NCBI GenBank assembly: GCA_036023115.1
Contig: JAYKKT010000074.1
Span: forward strand, 6,149,501 to 6,213,500
Origin: Brasenia schreberi
Lineage: Eukaryota; Streptophyta; Magnoliopsida; Nymphaeales; Cabombaceae
DNA length: 64,000 nt
Reading direction: 5' to 3'
The notes beneath the pieces are model-generated. The model saw nothing but the letters and a program-made list of their open reading frames with translations. It had not been told where the DNA came from and did no database searches. Positions within the stretch are counted from its first letter, which is position 1. Each line of letters opens with the position of its first letter. A program made the position numbers and the translations under genes. This document shows positions 35,029-64,000 of this stretch, piece after piece.

Positions 35029-35839
35029 CATTGGAGAAAGAAATTGCCGACTTCACTTCGTTTCACAACAAGACAGGACTACGAAAAGAAGGGAGAGAGA
35101 AGAATCTGACAAACTGGAGCCAATAGAAAAAGAGAAGACCAGAGTGAGCGCAATCGTCGCACATTCTCTCTCCGTCGCTCTCCCTCAACAGCCTGTTTTT
35201 CTCTCTAAATCCGCCGACACCACCAATCTCTCTCTCTCCCTGTGTGTGTGCGTGTGTGCGCGTGTGTGCGCGCGTGCGCGTGTGTGTGAAAAGTTTAAAG
35301 CTTACACTCGCACGTACTTCCCATTGTCTCGCTTCATTGATTTCGTCATTGTGTAGTTTCTCATGATAATCATTATTTGATTTCTTCTGTCATCATCTTA
35401 CCTATAGAAGTGAAAAATGGTGCTCTTCCTGTGGGGCTTGACTTTCGCTAACCTTTCTTCTCTATTGCTCCTGCTTGATTTCCCTCAAACTTTAATGTGA
35501 GGTGAATTTTGAACGTCCCTTTTGGCTCCTGTTCGCTGTTCGAGTGCTCCATATCTGATGGTGTTTCGTAGTGCTGATCTTTTTTCGTTGGCGGAGTCAG
35601 GAAAGGAGGGGAATCACGGCTTTGGGCGCCTTAGGAAATTGCCCCTTCGGTCTTCTTTCTGGGCGTTTGGATCACAATCCTTGTTTGAGAATGGCCGAAT
35701 TCCATCGTTCCTTTGTGCAATTAGGATTCCTGATTGTGGGTGTTGAAAAATCGGGATTTTCAGGTTGCATTTCAAGGAATTGAATCCGTGGTTGAAGGAA
35801 ATTGTTTGGGATTCAGAAAGCTTGATTCTTCGGAGGGCA
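34861..35839 (+). other. promoter and leader region of the casein kinase I-like gene
   Basis: No coding exon recognised. TTTTCAG followed by GTTGCATTTC at about 35757-35763 could be the acceptor of a 5' UTR intron. Transcript ends cannot be set from sequence. Confidence 0.45.
34989..35026. repeat. (CT)n microsatellite in the kinase leader region
   Basis: About 19 CT units, 0.8 kb upstream of the kinase ATG. A TG/CG-rich run follows at about 35241-35288. Both are probably in the promoter or 5' UTR. Confidence 0.95.
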
Positions 35840-63083
<27,244 letters not shown>

Positions 63084-63154
63084 AAGACATACCGACTCGT
63101 CGTAGTAAACCACTCTGGCCTATCAAGTGAAGTAGAGCCTTACTCTGGATGTGT

Positions 63155-63204
<50 letters not shown>
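63155..63204. repeat. compound microsatellite (TA)n(GA)n in the kinase 3' UTR
   Basis: TA run 63155-63172 then GA run to about 63204, 70 bp after the stop codon. Confidence 0.95.
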
Positions 63205-63205
<1 letters not shown>

Positions 63206-64000
63206 TTGCGGCACCTATCTCTGTATTGTGTTTACTTAATATGCTGGTTGACATATTGTATATGGGAGAGACATGGTTGGTACCTTCCATAGATGAAATG
63301 ATGATCCTCAGTATCTCTATGCGGTGAAAGGTCTTGAAGACCGCAACTCCTATGCTGAGGTTGGTTCACTCTACTGTTATTTGTTGCAGTCTTTCTTTCC
63401 TCCGCTCCTTCTTCTCCTTCGCTACGAACCGTTGTAAGATGACTCACATCATGCTATCAAATGAGTATTGTATATGTTGCCGTTATTACCAATCTTGGGT
63501 GATAGTGCTGTACTTGTCCATGTGCATGCGCGCACGTGTGAGAGAGAGAGGGGTTAGTGTATGTAGCTTGAACGTGGCGGCTAATGAGAAGGAGAAGAGC
63601 TGGGATGCAGAATGGGGCCCACACCATTAATGACACAGATGAGGCAGATTTGGCCGGACAACGTTTGGAATCTCATAGATCGTGTTCGTATCCAGTATTT
63701 GTCAGAGAAAACACAAAATCTAGTCTCTATTTGTATTTAGCTTGTACTTTTACCTCATCTAAATCCATATACAAACTAAAACAACTCTGATTCTGATTTG
63801 CTTTTTGAGGGTGTTTGATACAAGTCTTAGAGGAATTGGATCTTGATCTTATTGCAGAGGATCACATCTCATTCCAAACTGAACCAGAATCTACAGATTC
63901 AACCCCAAATGCATAAATGATAAGAAAACCGAATATGTATTTAAACTTCCTAACTTGGCTTGTTCTTGTTCAAATTGCACGCTGAATCTGATTTTGGAGA
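63205..64000 (+). other. 3' flank of the kinase gene
   Basis: Probable rest of the 3' UTR followed by AT-rich intergenic DNA. No gene recognised on either strand to the end of the window. Confidence 0.5.

Overview
The window is nuclear DNA of a flowering plant. It has intron-rich genes with GT-AG junctions, plant-type retrotransposons and hAT transposons, long CT/GA and AT microsatellites, and housekeeping proteins with close land-plant relatives. Gene structures and repeats suggest a non-grass angiosperm; the species cannot be named from sequence alone. All homology statements come from reading the sequence and from memory of families; no search was run.

Five host loci lie on the + strand: (1) an arabinose-5-phosphate isomerase (3 exons, 1313-3697); (2) a NECAP-like clathrin-adaptor-associated protein (3 exons, 10053-14358); (3) a soluble ABC-ATPase of the plant ABCI19/20/21 group (20049-25536), which appears to be a pseudogene; (4) a single-exon plant protein of unknown function (26940-28064); (5) a casein kinase I-like kinase whose 14 coding exons run from 35840 to 63083 with every splice phase intact. 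As I recall, the Arabidopsis NECAP-like, ABCI19 and CKL9/ADK1 genes also lie close together (At1g03900, At1g03905, At1g03930), so this may be an old syntenic block.

Most other sequence is mobile DNA. Kinase intron 4 (14.3 kb) is a nested stack. A minus-strand Copia element (36725-50818, target duplication ATAGA) contains an RTE LINE copy (about 41728-48284), which contains a plus-strand Copia element (42403-47968, target duplication ATAAT). Next to the outer element's left LTR is the LTR of another family and about 3 kb holding fragments of at least two host genes, an NKAP/DUF926 protein and an R3H-SUZ protein: apparent gene capture by a retroelement. Kinase intron 5 (8.9 kb) holds two hAT elements, one with matching terminal repeats and an 8-bp target duplication, a solo LTR and two RTE tails.

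The RTE LINE family recurs at six or more sites, from a near full-length 3.3 kb copy (14854-18134, 16-bp target duplication) to a 46-bp tail-only insertion (29042-29087, 14-bp duplication). A 230-bp insertion in the ABC pseudogene (22529-22758) joins a tRNA-Gly-like head to the RTE 3' tail and looks like a SINE that uses this LINE. A second tRNA-derived SINE family (six copies seen), a GGTTCC-rich MITE-like family and many compound CT/AT microsatellites fill the intergenic DNA.
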